Under the pieces are notes generated by a model, which worked only from the letters and a program-made list of their open reading frames with translations, ran no database searches and was not told the DNA's origin. A program made the translations under genes and the position numbers. DNA of 64,000 bases, taken from NCBI GenBank assembly GCA_946811185.2, contig OX328103.1, forward strand, positions 31,056,266 through 31,120,265, read 5' to 3'. The stretch comes from Hippopus hippopus (Eukaryota > Mollusca > Bivalvia > Cardiida > Cardiidae). This document shows positions 47,893 through 64,000 of the stretch, piece after piece (the first letter of the stretch is position 1; each line of letters starts with the position of its first letter).

Positions 47893-49231
47893 CGAGGGTT
47901 GTTCGATATGTAATGTGTATTGTACCACAGCGCGATAATGCTTTGCACGATTTCGTGGATGATGATACGCTTGAATAGCTCTATTCAATACCTTTCCAAC
48001 GGTATAAACACGAGCCTTCAGCTCCACATAGTTTTAAACTTATAGTCATTTCAATAGAGCTAGTCGCTGACCACTGTTGTAAAAATGGTTGGGAAACGGA
48101 TTAAGAATATTTAAGAAATTAGAGCTTATATAAAAGTTCGCACAAAACTCGGTCATTCAGTAATGCAGATTTTTACTGAATTGGGGGAAGTTTATGGGTC
48201 TGATAAGGTATCTTATGAGACAGTTCGTAGTTGGAAAAAGAAATTTCTGACTGGCACAGAGTCCGTCAAAGATGCAGCAAAATCTGGCCGGCCTGTGACT
48301 TTAACAGGCAAGGCAAATGTCTCAAAAGTCAGGGAAATAATTGAAAGTGATGGCAGATACACGATTTGTGATATTGCCAACGCTGTTGGCATATCGCTAT
48401 CGCGGGTGCATTTCATTTTGAAGCATATTTTGAAAGTACGAAAGATTTCTGCCAGATGGATACCTCATATATTGACAGATGACCAAAAACAGGTACAAGC
48501 ACAAACCGCTAAGCAATTGCTCAAAATGTTTCCCAAATTCAATCAAAGACAATTTGCAAACATTGTTACTGGTGACAAAACATGGGTTCACTATTTCGAA
48601 CCAGTAAGAAAAATTGGAAACAAAATATGGCTAACTAAACACAGTAGAAGGCCTGTAGTTGCCAAAAGACGCACAAGCACAAAGAAGGTTCTTTATTGCA
48701 TATTCTTCTCATGTGATGGTATAGCCGTACAAATTCCGGTGCCGAAGGGCAAAAGTGTTACAGGTCGGTATTACCGAGATGTTATACTAAAAAAGGTCAA
48801 GAAATATTATCTTAAACGACGCCCTGTGTCAGGATTTAGGCATGTTCGTCTACTTCATGATAATGCTCCATCACATACATCTGAGCTTGTGAAGCAATTT
48901 TTGAAGTCAGAGAAGGTTACCGTCTTGCCACACCCACCATACTCTCCAGATCTAGCCCCATGCGACTTTTTCCTTTTTCCAAAACTTAAAAAGTTCTTAT
49001 CTGGCCGTCGTTACAAGTCCCGACAAGCCCTTGGCTCAGCCATCAGTCAGTGCCTCAGAGGTCTACCTAAATCAGCGTACCGTGACGCATTTCAGAAATG
49101 GATTCAGAGATTGAAATTATGTATTTCAAACCGCGGAGAATACTTTGAAGGGATGTAATGTTCATTTAACTATTTGAGTCGAATGCTTTTGAGACATCGT
49201 ACAATACACATTACATATTAAAAAACCCTCG
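47893..49231 (+). mobile_element. mariner element, copy 2
   Basis: 1339 bp, with terminal inverted repeats of about 32 bp (CGAGGGTTGTTCGATATGTA on the left; right end slightly worn, TTAAAAAACCCTCG). TA follows on the right (49232-49233), but AA precedes on the left, so one side of the target duplication has changed. Closely similar to copy 1 along its whole length. Confidence 0.92.
48085..49158 (+). pseudogene. mariner transposase, near-intact, stop at codon 10
   Basis: A 358-codon frame starting MVGKRIKNI, interrupted only by TAA at codon 10 (48112-48114), where copy 1 has GAA. From Met 27 (48163) it is open for 331 residues. Catalytic triad: Asp 164 (VTGDKTW), Asp 259 (LLHDNAPSH) and Asp 294 (LAPCDFF), with exactly 34 residues between the second and third. 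That is the DD34D signature of true mariners. A WIPH motif and an N-terminal helix-turn-helix region are present. A protein from Met 27 would lack the first DNA-binding helix, so function is doubtful. Confidence 0.92.
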
Positions 49232-49233
49232 TA

Positions 49234-50440
49234 CTTTAAGCACGGATCGTATACAAACTTGAAACAAAAGATAAACCAATTTGACAAGTTTACCCTTTAC
49301 AGCCGTTGCTCGTTAACATTGCTGATCCCCAGCTCGGCCAATTTCTTTCTGAGGATTGATGATAGGCATTTCGACAGGATTCATTCCTCTCTCACCGGTG
49401 ACCATTGATTTGACGATGGTTATGTGGGAACATAGCCAGTAGCTTGGAAAGAATAGTGTGCGGAGTACTGGTAAAAGAAAATCCAGGAAAGCATGGATAG
49501 GTGCACTTGTCGCCACGATATAACTAAAATAATGTTTTAAACGGCATTAAACACCATATACGATCAATCAATCGTCGACACTATTAATCCTTACCCTGCT
49601 AAATAAGTGAAACTAAACTTTTGAGCCGAAAGTAAAAACCCAAATGCTGCTATTTCACAGGTAACTTTTTGGGAACAATACCTCCTTAACCTAGGTTGGC
49701 GTTACCGATCGCCAAAATCGCCATTGGCGATTTAATTTTATTGCTGGCGACTAAAAACATAGAAAGTGCCGATATTGGCGATTGTAAAAAACGTAATCAG
49801 ATAAAATGGCCGACCGTCCAATTCTTATCAGTTTTGTATATTGAACACTTCCTAAACTGTGAAATCGGCCTACGCCAACTTGATTATCATATATACCAGG
49901 TATCCTAACCCGATAACCCTTGTATCTCCCTTAACTATCCAATAGACGAAGATCCGATAACAGTCGCGCTCGGCCAGTTACCTACCCTGTTCTATGAATA
50001 GAATACATGAGCAATCGCAATTTTTTGGACACTGTAGTGCTGAACGAATTACATGCAAGCGAGGTTTTACTTTCGTTTATCAAGTAAATTTGACAGCATC
50101 AATCGTGATTTTTTTTTTAAATACTTCACCTTTTAAGCTTTGTGTGGCCTTATAAGATTCTTTTCTAATGAGTTTCTTTTTGTTATAATGAATGCTAGAT
50201 CCATATTTCGCCAAATGAGGAATAGATCTAAATTGTTGCCTGATAATTTTCGGAGATCGGCAGCTTCAAGAAAGGCCAAGTGTGAAAGGATATTTCTTAG
50301 ATCATTTGAAAGACAAAACAGATATTTTGCGATGAATTTAATCAAAATCGTATCATACATATCTCTTGCAATGCATGAATTAATGATTGGTATGCAGGAA
50401 TTGAAATAGCTGTTGAGCAGACGGCACATTTTCACACTCG
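49234..50440. other. Intergenic
   Basis: A SINE-A copy in plus orientation lies at about 49340-49585 (AGGATTCATTCCTCTCTCAC, GGAAAGCATGGATAGGTGCA, ATCAATCAATC at its tail). The phrase CCTAGGTTGGCG at about 49690 pairs with CGCCAACCTAG near 51330. I recognise nothing else. Confidence 0.55.
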
Positions 50441-50991
50441 ACCAGATTTAAAGAACTTGCAGACAATTTAATTGTAGCTCATGAGAGGTGTTTAGCCTTT
50501 TCAAAGGTAGAAAACATTGTTGGAAAAAGAGAAAATGCTGGTTTCCACCATTTTCACCTTTTTCCTAGCATTAACAATAGCCTTCTTTCTCAGGATTTTT
50601 CAAACTGGGGATGATTGATTGAATTTGCGTTTATTTATCGTCGCCACTGGTTGCCCATATGGGCGACGCCCCCTGAAGGCTGTTAGTTCTGTTACGGGGG
50701 ATAGTGCAGATACAGGACGAAACCCATCCTAAGTTACGCCTGGTTCTTTTACGTGCTCGGTGTATAGCACCGTCACACGGGACCTCAGTTTAACGTCTCA
50801 TCCGAAAGACTATTAGTAATTTTAGATGGCCAGCCGTAGGGATCGAACCCACACCCTCAATTGACTCGAAACATTACGTTCACGAGTCCTCCGCTCTACC
50901 TATTGAGCTATGCGGGCTGGTCAGAAAAAAAAAACTGGGGATGGTGTGGTCAGGGATCTTAGATACGATCCCTGGTGTGGTGAAAGGTTAA
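50440..50991. mobile_element. P1 MITE interrupted by a SINE
   Basis: P1 palindrome (GAGAAAATGCTGGTTTCCAC) near 50525-50575. The right arm is cut at 50613, resumes at 50932 and ends GGTGAAAGGTTAA at 50991. The SINE-B at 50614-50931 fills the gap. Confidence 0.75.
50614..50931 (-). mobile_element. SINE-B, complete, with 12-bp target duplication
   Basis: On the minus strand it opens with a tRNA-like head: GCATAGCTCAATAGGTAGAG (A box) and GTGGGTTCGATCCC (B box). The central domain contains TTTCGGATGAGACGTTAAAC and AGGTCCCGTGT, and the tail is ATTG-rich. AAACTGGGGATG is repeated exactly on both sides (50602-50613 and 50932-50943). The central domain resembles ones shared by SINEs of many invertebrates; that comparison is from memory. 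Confidence 0.85.
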
Positions 50992-53900
50992 GCTTGATTA
51001 AAATACACATGTTGTTTTGTTTTATGGAACTTTAAGATCATTCATCAGCCTACAAGCACTGGAATTTGTAGCTGACTTTCAATACTTGGCTCTCCAATGT
51101 ACGTAATGAGACCATCAAAAATATTTAAATGAATTGAACAACTTACAAATTATATCAGTGATGTAAAGTTGTAGATCTAGCTATATACTGATCATACAGG
51201 ACTAACTGTAATGAAATACTTACAAAATGACTCAAAGACCAAGTCACAGTGATTAGGCTCACTGACTGAACCCGGGTTTTGACCGACAAAACTTTTGGCT
51301 ACTAAAAATTTTAGGCTGGCGCCAACCTAGCTTAACCGATAGTGAAGATCAACGACCATACTGCATGTTCTGTGCAGTCTGATCTTGATCTTCACTGTCC
51401 GCTTCAGGTCAGTGAGTCGCGCTTAGCGCCCTAAGAATTGAAGATCCAACTGACCAATCTAAAACACTTAACTGGTAAAGGTGCTAGGCAGATAATTAAA
51501 AATGATTAATTTTGCACTGAGCGAGTGTTTTCACACCTTGCCAATAATCGCATTAGTTAAGTGAACATCGAGGGTGTATTGACTCAAACTCAGTACACAA
51601 GGTGATGAACGGTATTAATCTAAACGTGTTTTTTTAGCATGCTAATAAAGTTAATTGTGCATAAATAAATGATATAGCAAACACTAACCCTGTTCTGTAT
51701 GGCAATCAAAGTTTTTCCATAAACATAACACAACATTATACCCAAGTACAATACAATACAATACAGTATAATACTTCAGTTTATTTTTATGAAAGACTAC
51801 AAAGGCCACTGACATCAGTAAACAGATATAATTTCTTACTTCTTGTTTTTCCTTTCTGTTTTCCTATTCCTCAATGTTGATAATCAATGTCATAATTCAT
51901 AATTTTCATTGTCATTCAAAGTCATAATTCATTATTAACATCGTCATTCAAAGTATTTCGAACGAACCATTATTTTCTAAAGGTGCTCTCTCTCTCTCTC
52001 TCATTGCTGTGGTTTGGGGGCAAAACGACTAGGGAGGAAATGGTTTGGGGGCGAAACGACTAGTGTTCGGAGGTGAAACGACTACGGGTGAAAAATAGGG
52101 GCGAAACGACCAGGGGGGAAACGTCTTGGGGGCGAAACGTCTTGTTACCCATCAATGGGCCGAGACGATTTAGGGCCGACACTCGCCGGATTCTTCTTAA
52201 CACTTATCTCTGTGTGAGATTCTGTTGAAATCAAAATCTCAAGAAACATATCAAAAATGTGAAACATCTAATTGCTAAATCCATGATCAATTTGTTTACT
52301 TGCTAAGCTAGAATATTGTTGCTTCCGGGAAATAGGTTGATTTCTAAAACTCACTTCGTTTTCTTCATTCATGTTGTTTATCGATGCAACTTGTTCCCGG
52401 TAGCGAGTATAAATGTGTAATCACCGGTTTCAACCGGGCCTGGGATCTAATCGCCGTATAACCAGATGTTTTAGTGTTTCGTTGTTCTTTACATCTGTTC
52501 AGGATTCGAAGCCTTTTACCTAGTCCTTGTCATGTAAGTCAAAAAAATATCTGAACTACGCAAAATATTATTGCTGACAATTGAAGACTGTCTTTCGTGA
52601 TAGTTTATTCTTTTGTAAGGAAAAATCATAAGGATGTGACTGATTACTCTCATCTATCGGGGAATAAATATTCAAAATAATTTGCCTTTGCCGAAAATCG
52701 AACCTACGACCTTCAATATCATAATTCACAGACTACCAGCTTAGTAATCTTGTCAACTTTATTCTTCTGTGTTCACTCTAGATCTATCTCTTGTTTAGTA
52801 AAGGCAGCTATCCTGTACTAATGCAATAGAACATTAGAACTATAAATAAGAAAAAAAAGCCGACTAATTATTCATTCTTAAAATTGTGGACAAATTAAAA
52901 AGTAAAGAAATGTTTCAATATGATTATTTAATATGTGTCCTATTCATAGTACATTGAGAAGTCTCATAATTATCATTTAATTGATACAACAACTATTTGA
53001 TATCACAACTATTTGCTCCAACAACTATTGGTGCAACAACTACTTGTTCAATTATAAAGCTTTAATCCAAAGCTTATTTTATTAATAAAGAAGCATCATG
53101 TTGTTTAGCAACTGCTAAGCAACAAGATCTTCCATTTAAACCACTGCCTGTTTAAATGAACATTACAATACACAATGAACTTTAAATATTTAACTCTAAA
53201 CAGGGCTTATATACAAACCCTGATTAAAAGTATGACCCAACTAAAAACGACATGAGCAATGAAAGGAAATAAACAACATGGAAACAACATGCAAACCAAA
53301 AAACAAGCACACACATAAAACAAAGAAATGACTATTTGAAACATATTCATATAAAGGGAGGGTGGGTGGGTTTATTTCAACTGTTTAAGACTTCTCTCCC
53401 ATGTAGACTTTTCGAACTGTGAGATGCCGCGGGAAAGTGAACCTTTATAAATGACATATTTTCAGCCAATCAGAATGATTTGCATAATGAGCATCTCACT
53501 ACTTAGCAACTATATTCATATAGGACCGGGCTAAATGTTTTGCGTTTTCATAATTAATAATTTTTTCAGCAAAAATTTTCCAATTCTTGTGTTTTCTACA
53601 TGTATTCCTGTCTTTTTCTTTATAAAGCCATCTTTTTTTATACCAATAAAAGTTAACAAGGCTTTTGTGAGATGTTCTCTAGATGGTACATGATCTCTAT
53701 GCGTAAGGATCCATGGATGTTCGAAAAAAAACTTGCAGAATCTGGTTGGATGCCACTTGTAAACATGCTTCAGAACAGTATTGAAAATAGCTCGTTTGAT
53801 TTAATCTACCCTTTACCAGACAATCCTGAGTTTTCGTGAGGTAAATGGCTTATGAAAACTGGTTGGAAAAGGAGAAAATGCTGAGAACTAGCATTTTCTC

Positions 53901-54814
53901 CTTTTCACACAGTGTTTTCAACCCTTTCAAAGAAAGATTCCTTAGTTTGTGCAATATCTATTTTGTTGTCTGTGAAAGCTTTGAATTTGACCAGTTTTAA
54001 AAAAATCATCCAGTAAGGAGTTAATTAACAGAAAATAGAGCTGTAATATTTTCGATTATTATCAATGCCACCAAAAATATTTGGTCTAATTCCCTTTTCA
54101 ATTATTCTTGTGTGCTTGTAAACTTCTGTCAAAGGGAGGTAATTTCTAACTATCAATCCTGTCGATTTGGTGTAGGAAATTCTATTAGTATTTGGTCAAG
54201 TCTGGCGTCATCATATTTATTTGAATGTGATCCCATGTAACTGGGGCATGTAACTGATCATGTTCCCACAAATTTTAATGAAAGTCTGGCACTATATCTA
54301 AAAATACCTTAAGCAGCTATGTAGCCTATTAAAGGAATACCACTGAAAGAAAAATATATTTTTAACATCCATTTTTTTAATTTTCTTAACTGATTAACTG
54401 ATAGTTTACCAGCTATTGCCTTACTTAACTTGGTGATAAATCCTTTTTGAAGCTTGATGGTATTGTAAAAATCTGAATAGTCCCCTATAAGAACGCCGAG
54501 CCCCGGTAGCTCAATCAGAAAAAGTTGAATTTTCTCCTTTTCCCACATCTCCCAAAGCTGTCTCAGGGCTTTTTGGGGGTAACGTGTTAATTTCTTGAAA
54601 TGAACATGAATCAGTCGCTTTGTAATAAATTTCTTTAATCATATCTTCGGTCTCTTTAACACGAGTTTTCACTGATTTAAATACTTTTCGGTATTTAAAA
54701 GCTTTTATGGCAGCATTAGAAATACCTCAATTATACTTAATAAAGCATTCGTGAGAATCATTTATTAAAAGAGGAAGAAATACGCAAGCGAACTCCCCCC
54801 CCCCCCCCCCCCAG
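50992..54814. other. Intergenic
   Basis: Contains a P4-type palindrome near 51345-51410 (AGTGAAGATCAACGACCATA ... GATCTTGATCTTCACTG), a CT run near 51988-52002, the minisatellite at 52000-52165 and a P1 copy at about 53805-54024. Short imperfect repeats (ACAACTATTTG) occur near 52985-53045. I see no gene in 51420-51980, 52200-53800 or 54030-54780. Confidence 0.55.
52000..52165 (+). repeat. GGGGGCGAAACGACTAG minisatellite, right member of an inverted pair
   Basis: About seven worn units of GGGGGCGAAACGACTAG / GAAACGTCTTG, ending CCCATCAATGGG. It is the reverse complement of the tract at 46855-46975, about 5.2 kb away. Confidence 0.8.
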
Positions 54815-55060
54815 CTTGTTAGCTCCTACGGCTGGCCAAACAAAATTACTGAATACCTTTAATACAATATCTTTAAGTCGATTTCCTAACCTTTGACAGT
54901 GCTATACACCAAGCACGCTAAAGAATCAGGCGTAACTTAGGATGGGTTTTGTCCTGTACCGTGCACTATTCCCCACTAAAATGACTTCAGAGTAGCCCTC
55001 AGGGGTTGTAGTCCATATGACAAATAGTGGGGACGATAAAAAATGCAAACACCCAAGCAA
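54815..55060 (+). mobile_element. SINE-B fragment, plus orientation
   Basis: After a C run (54797-54812) come CTCCTACGGCTGGCC, then GCTATACACCAAGCACGC, AGGCGTAACTTAGGATGGGT and GGGGACGATAAA. These are in the same order as the complete SINE-B read on its own strand. The tRNA head is missing. Confidence 0.75.
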
Positions 55061-56819
55061 ACCCCACTATTCCCTTTAAAGATTTGAGGTTGCAGTCAAG
55101 TCCAAAATGGTAATAAAATGCAACCTAGTCAAAGCCGCTGAGTTCACGTGTTAGGAGAACTCGTACCTTTACGCTTTCGTGCCATGGATATAGTTTTAAA
55201 AGTAGGAGTTCACCAAAGAATTCGTACCCTATTCATAAAACAATATAGCTGCTAGGTTTTTTTTTTTTTGTCGTATTTTTAATTATTTTATAATGAGTAG
55301 TGTGTTGTTGTTGCTGTTGTTGTTTCTCCTTTTCTTCAAGTTATTTTCAAACCGTTATATAAGTTATTTAACAAACAAGACTTAAAATTCGCTAATTTCT
55401 TTAGGATTTGTCTTTCATCAAACCAACTACTTAAACACATACATATAATTTGCTAATGGACATCAGAAGATGGTGTATACAGGGCGCAGGGTCTTCTGTT
55501 CAGTCAATAAGCCTACTGTTTGAGAATCGGGCCTAGTAACAAAAAAAGGGGTTCCGCTTTCAAAAAACTTTTTTAACTTATAAATGCGTTTTTGCAAATT
55601 ATAAATTCTATACTCTAATAATAACGAAATCGATAAATAGACTACGATTCTAAGGAGAGCATGATACGAAGTAATTGAAATTATTACCCCCTGGACCCAG
55701 GCTAACCCATCGTCATTCAATGATCCTTTTGTGCGTGACTTTTCATTGTTTCGAAAGGTGTTTTGGTCAAAGGGAGAAAACTCGAACATATTTCATCTTT
55801 ATTCATATAAGAGTAGCCTCCCTTATAATCGTGGACAGCATAAAACGAAAACAAGCTGCTCGTTAACCAGAATCTTTGAACAGTGAAGATCAGTATGAAA
55901 AACGTTTTCTTTCCGTACAAATGTAATGGATTCTAATTTGTTGTTATGACAGACTGTAATAAATGTTATGATAACAGAGAAGGTGAACATACTATTTCGT
56001 AAAAAGAGGGTCTCTCTCGTATTTGTTAAGTACTAGCATAATATTCAACCGCAAAATATTAAGTGGGAAGAAATAGTTTTGGTTCATAACCAGATGAAAA
56101 GCTACGTCGAATTCATTAAATCTTTTTCTCCGCGATAATATGGATCTAGCTGAAATATAATTTGCAGTCCGTAATTTGCCTAGAATTACGAAAGTTGAAG
56201 CACATTTCACTCCAATTGATAGGCTTAGTGTATTCAGTAGGCACGTTGGAAATCCTAGCAAAATTCTTGTCAATACATGTGTATAAATCAGTATAGCTAA
56301 AAACTATATGACAACTCTCTTTTCGAAAGTAATGATTACTACTATAGAATTTAGATTCGTATTGAGTCATTCATTCAAGAGATGGGTGGTGTCAGAGGCT
56401 TAAATTAGGGGGGTTACTCGTCAGTACTCAAATTTAAGACTGTACGAGTTTTCTCCCTTAGACCATAAAACCCTTTAAAAAAAGCCGTAATGAAGGTGTA
56501 AAAAACGTCTCGATGCACATAATGATACGTAAAACTGCGATTGAAGTAGATTGGTATTGAAACCTCTCATGGGTCGATTTATTATAAGCTAAGTCAAATA
56601 TCAAATACCGGACCGAAACTTCTACATTTGATATTAGGATGCTCAAGGGAGATTACTTAGGTATCCGGTGATCGGTTTATCCGGGCACCGCTTCTTTGAG
56701 ATTATGGCCGGTTTTGTTGGATTCATTCAAGGGTAATTTTCAAGATAAACAAGCTCCCTGGTTATGAAGTATATATACACACATAGATCGAGATTGTATG
56801 TTTACGCTGACAGAACATA
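55061..56819. other. Upstream flank of MDP1
   Basis: I recognise no repeat or gene here. The ORFs at 55463-55789 and 55992-56273 have no family resemblance and no splice context. The MDP1 promoter should lie in the last few hundred bases, but I see no clear core element. Confidence 0.5.
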
Positions 56820-62851
<6,032 letters not shown>

Positions 62852-64000
62852 GTAAGTAAACATCATCCTCTGTCATACTGAGAAAGAATTGAGACAAGCA
62901 TCAGTTTAGATCACGAACCCTTTAGATTTTTTTTTTTTAAAGTTTTGATAAAGTTGGGCTAGTAATAGTTTCCAAGATTACGTTTAGCCTTTGCCAAACA
63001 TGTCATCTTTTAATGATGCTTAGAAAGAGAGTTTTTGAAACAGTATGGAAAATGCAGCATTTTCTCAAATTTCCATCAATGTTTTTCATCAAGAGACAAG
63101 TTTAATCATTTCTGTTTCCTTCAATCTATTGTCTTCAAATACTTATAATTTCGTCAAGTTTAGAATTTTGTTGTTTGGTACAGAGTTAAATGTAAAAATA
63201 AACATGTAGGAATTTGGTTGAATGAAAAGCTTAATTTATAATTTGCACCTGAAGATGTCTGAAATTGTTCAAAACCCTTCATGGTTTTGTAAGTATGTTA
63301 ATGGTATCTTCAAAATGTCAATAACTATGCAGGAAAGGGTGGAATAATACAATATATAGGCAACTTTATATGCATTAATTGCTTGATATTCAAGTCTTTA
63401 CCAGCCAGCAGAAGTTAAGTCTCATCCAAAGGAAAGGTCTTGAAACATTATGGACAATAGAGATTCATATTCGAAAACTCTACTTGATTTAAATCTGAAT
63501 GTTAAAACTTGCTGTTTGACTGGCAGACTGACTGGCTGCACTTTCTTATCCAGTCATATTTGAAGTCTTTAACTTTGTAGATATTATTGACTTCAAATTC
63601 AGATTTTCTATTGTCTCAGCCTATCAAATGGCTCATCTTGAAATTTAGAATTCAAATTTAATTTAGAATGGCTGATGATTAAAGGTTCTTCACCACACAT
63701 GGTTCACAGACATAACATACATTCCAGTTGGCATTCTAGTGCTTTACATTACAGACTCATGGAAAAGATGCTTCTGAACTTAAATGTTTGACTGTTTACC
63801 TCACAAACCAAAATTTAAATGATCCTAAAAAAAGAAGCCTATAGAAATCATTGTGGGAAAAGGAGAAAATACTGGTAACCAGCATTTTCTCCTTTTCCCA
63901 GAATGTTTTCTGTCCTACAAAAGACAAATTCCATCATTTGAGCCACATTTTTAATTGTCATCTACAAGGGAAGGAGTAAGACTGCACAAAAGGTTGTTAG
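62852..64000. other. MDP1 intron 5, to the window end
   Basis: P1 copies lie at about 62985-63189 (worn palindrome) and 63795-64000 (good palindrome, GGAGAAAATACTGGTAACCA, cut by the window edge). I recognise no exon matching the C-terminus of MDP1. Confidence 0.6.

Noticed and set aside
50831..50920. tRNA gene on the minus strand
   Set aside because: A and B boxes are present, but it is the head of SINE-B with a body, tail and target duplication; the anticodon arm does not pair well.
55463..55789. 108-codon minus-strand ORF upstream of MDP1
   Set aside because: No recognisable domain or signal, and AT-rich chance composition.

Overview
This window is nuclear DNA from an animal, most likely a bivalve mollusc. 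The evidence is intron-split genes with GT/AG boundaries and phase-matched exons, AT-rich intergenic sequence, and very many short foldback elements, tRNA-headed SINEs and simple repeats of the kind common in clam-type genomes. No species is claimed. I rebuilt the gene models by hand from ORFs, splice sites and phase. None has been checked against transcripts.

Left part (1-15.7 kb), both genes on the minus strand. At 2807-4105 are the first three coding exons of a seven-transmembrane receptor, tentatively opsin-like; the rest lies beyond the left edge. At 9236-15663 is a complete five-exon gene for a 366-residue type I membrane protein: signal peptide, CUB, LDL-receptor class A, one transmembrane helix, and a tail with two PPxY motifs.

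Middle (15.7-28.4 kb) is a gene-free repeat field: foldback elements, two tandem arrays with a period of about 160 bases, and a third array with a period of about 145 bases.

Zinc-finger locus (28.4-45.2 kb), minus strand. Two large C2H2 genes lie head to tail. The upstream one (gene B, 828 residues, about 12 fingers) ends in TAA only 57 bases, in the same open frame, before the ATG of the downstream one (gene A, 1778 residues, about 20 fingers plus an acidic repeat tail). Gene A is spliced from four phase-compatible exons. Its introns hold a dead mariner and many foldback elements, and its stop codon lies inside one of them.

Right part (45.2-64 kb). A repeat-rich interval holds a second mariner copy. 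The plus-strand gene for magnesium-dependent phosphatase 1 (MDP1) follows at 56820-62851; five exons are inside the window and the 3' end is not.

Repeat families are named here as follows. P1: TTAA-flanked, about 225 bp, with a central palindrome. P2: about 265 bp, with a GC-rich inner palindrome. P3: about 255 bp, ends reading GGCTTGCAACACGCG. P4: a short palindrome around ATCAGACTGCAC. P5: about 200 bp full foldback. SINE-A and SINE-B: tRNA-headed with ATTG tails. SINE-C: a further tRNA-headed family. Several are nested in one another, which gives a relative order of insertion.
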